Below are positions 49,746 through 50,561 of a DNA stretch of 50,561 bases, one piece after another. The stretch spans positions 1 through 50,561 of the forward strand of contig DAOPYA010000023.1 in assembly GCA_035352635.1 (NCBI GenBank). Direction: 5' to 3'. The notes beneath the pieces were generated by a model. That model did not search any database, was not told the DNA's origin, and was given only the letters and a program-made list of their open reading frames with translations. How positions within the stretch are numbered: the stretch's first letter is position 1; each line of letters begins with the position of its first letter. Source of the stretch: Rifleibacterium sp035352635. GTDB lineage: Bacteria > Muiribacteriota > Ozemobacteria > Ozemobacterales > Ozemobacteraceae. Made by a program: the position numbers and the translations under genes.

Positions 49746-50561
49746 TTGCTGAATGAAAAAAAACTTGTATTTACCTGTGGGCCATCTTCAGAAGACGATG
49801 CTTCACTGCAGACACTCGCCAAAACTGCTTCATCCCTGCGCCTCAATGTGGCGCACCTCACGCCCGAGAATCTCGAAAGATGGCTGGGCAGGCTGATCAA
49901 TTTGCGTTCTCGTGCCGAACACAAGTTTCGCATCATTCTTGACCTGCAGGGGGCGAAGGTGCGGGTTGGGCGGTTTCCGGCTGTTCAGCAACTGCCAGAG
50001 AATGTGCAATTTTTTTTCGGCGACATTTCGCATCAGGTTGATCGAATTCCGGTGCCGAATAGCAGCGTTTTCGAGAAGACTTCGCCTGGTGATCGTCTTT
50101 TGCTCAATGATCGCAGGGTGGTGGTTCTGGTAACCGGAAAGTCTGAAGGTTGTCTTCATGGCATCGTCGAGCAGAATGGCCCGCTCAGTAGTGGCAAGGG
50201 TATCAATTCGCCCGACCGGGTATTTGAGATGGCGCGAGTCATGCCTTCAGATGCCGCGGCTATTCAATTAAGCAGTCATATCGAAGATCTTGATTATGCG
50301 ATTTCGTTCGTGGCCGACGGTCGCGAAAGCGAATTGTTCAGACCTCTGACCGGCAATACCCACCGACTGATTGCCAAAATCGAACAACGGGCGGCGTTTG
50401 AACATCTTGGCGCCGTGGCTGAGTATTTTGATGAATTATGGTTGTGCCGTGGCGATCTCGGCGCCGAAGCCGGGTTGAAGAATCTCGGTGCCCTGCAGCA
50501 GCGGTTTTCTGCCGCCATTCGCGACCTGGGGCGCCCATGTCTGCTGGCCGGCGAAGTTCTC
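49746..50561 (+). CDS. Pyruvate-kinase-like protein, 3' partial
   Basis: The frame runs from TTG 49746 (AAAGG 9 nt upstream, 3 bp after the PP2C stop) off the window edge, 272 codons so far. It shows the TIM-barrel and B-domain layout of pyruvate kinases: LVFTCGPSSED, IILDLQGAKVRVG, GDRLLLNDRRV, SSGKGINSPD, IAKIEQRAAFEHLG and CRGDLGAE. The catalytic Lys (IAKIE), and the RGDLG Mg site, are kept, but several positions vary from the canonical TKGPEIR and LNFSHG. It is therefore a divergent member, and the start could be different because no ATG is nearby. It may be a member of the signalling operon or a metabolic gene read through from it. Confidence 0.75.
   Translation, partial: MLNEKKLVFTCGPSSEDDASLQTLAKTASSLRLNVAHLTPENLERWLGRLINLRSRAEHKFRIILDLQGAKVRVGRFPAVQQLPENVQFFFGDISHQVDRIPVPNSSVFEKTSPGDRLLLNDRRVVVLVTGKSEGCLHGIVEQNGPLSSGKGINSPDRVFEMARVMPSDAAAIQLSSHIEDLDYAISFVADGRESELFRPLTGNTHRLIAKIEQRAAFEHLGAVAEYFDELWLCRGDLGAEAGLKNLGALQQRFSAAIRDLGRPCLLAGEVL

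Noticed and set aside
1..50561. CRISPR arrays, tRNA or rRNA genes, transposase or phage genes
   Set aside because: None were found on reading both strands by eye; weak or unusual RNAs could be missed.

Overview
The window reads as chromosomal DNA from an uncultured, probably anaerobic or microaerophilic bacterium with a Gram-negative type envelope. There are many signal peptides and at least one lipobox. It also encodes an oxygen-sensitive type 2-hydroxyacyl-CoA dehydratase activase, ferrous iron uptake, a molybdenum hydroxylase, polyferredoxin membrane proteins and several SpoIIE-type PP2C phosphatases. Genes are densely packed with start/stop overlaps, intrinsic terminators are frequent, and no tRNA, rRNA, CRISPR array, transposase or phage gene was seen. 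A phylum cannot be fixed from the sequence by eye; a candidate phylum such as Riflebacteria would fit the gene style, but that is a guess.

Layout. 1-5.8 kb: tail of an upstream gene, an unknown secreted protein, and a giant fused activase of the HgdC/DUF2229 family. 5.8-8.3 kb: secreted beta-propeller protein coupled to a cytidylate kinase-like gene, then an unlisted 46-residue small gene. 8.3-11.4 kb: feoA-feoB-DtxR-type regulator operon headed by two tandem palindromic operators. 11.4-16.9 kb: Ycf46-like AAA ATPase with a small coupled gene, serine acetyltransferase, a lipoprotein and a HEAT-repeat membrane protein. 16.9-26.3 kb: a translationally coupled pair of large membrane PP2C-type proteins (one near-canonical, one lacking the catalytic acids), a secreted helical protein, and a hybrid sensor kinase whose phosphoacceptor histidine is asparagine. 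26.3-30.1 kb: cyclase-family hydrolase, DUF1116 protein, 69-residue protein and FdrA in one operon. 30.2-34.1 kb: secreted class 3 lipase, secreted metallo-beta-lactamase-fold protein, and a secreted protein with a DxDDT-type motif.

34.1-37.8 kb is different in character. It is a patchwork of toxin-antitoxin genes (orphan RelB, MazEF, two convergent RelB/YafQ-type pairs), fragments of at least two decayed genes, a long imperfect hairpin and several small operators, and it looks like an accumulation site for mobile or decaying DNA.

37.8-44.2 kb: secreted acidic protein, AraC/GyrI-like regulator, DUF3795 protein, and a three-gene molybdenum hydroxylase (FAD, 2Fe-2S, Mo subunits). 44.4-46.3 kb: a three-part fusion of an FMN-binding domain, polyferredoxin-type membrane domain and nitroreductase. 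46.4-49.7 kb: a tight four-gene run of STAS protein, cNMP-binding/MinD-like ATPase fusion, diiron-type metallo-beta-lactamase protein with a cysteine cluster, and an intact PP2C phosphatase. This run is the best candidate for an undescribed signalling system, plausibly sensing oxygen or redox state and acting through a partner switch. The window ends inside a divergent pyruvate-kinase-like gene.
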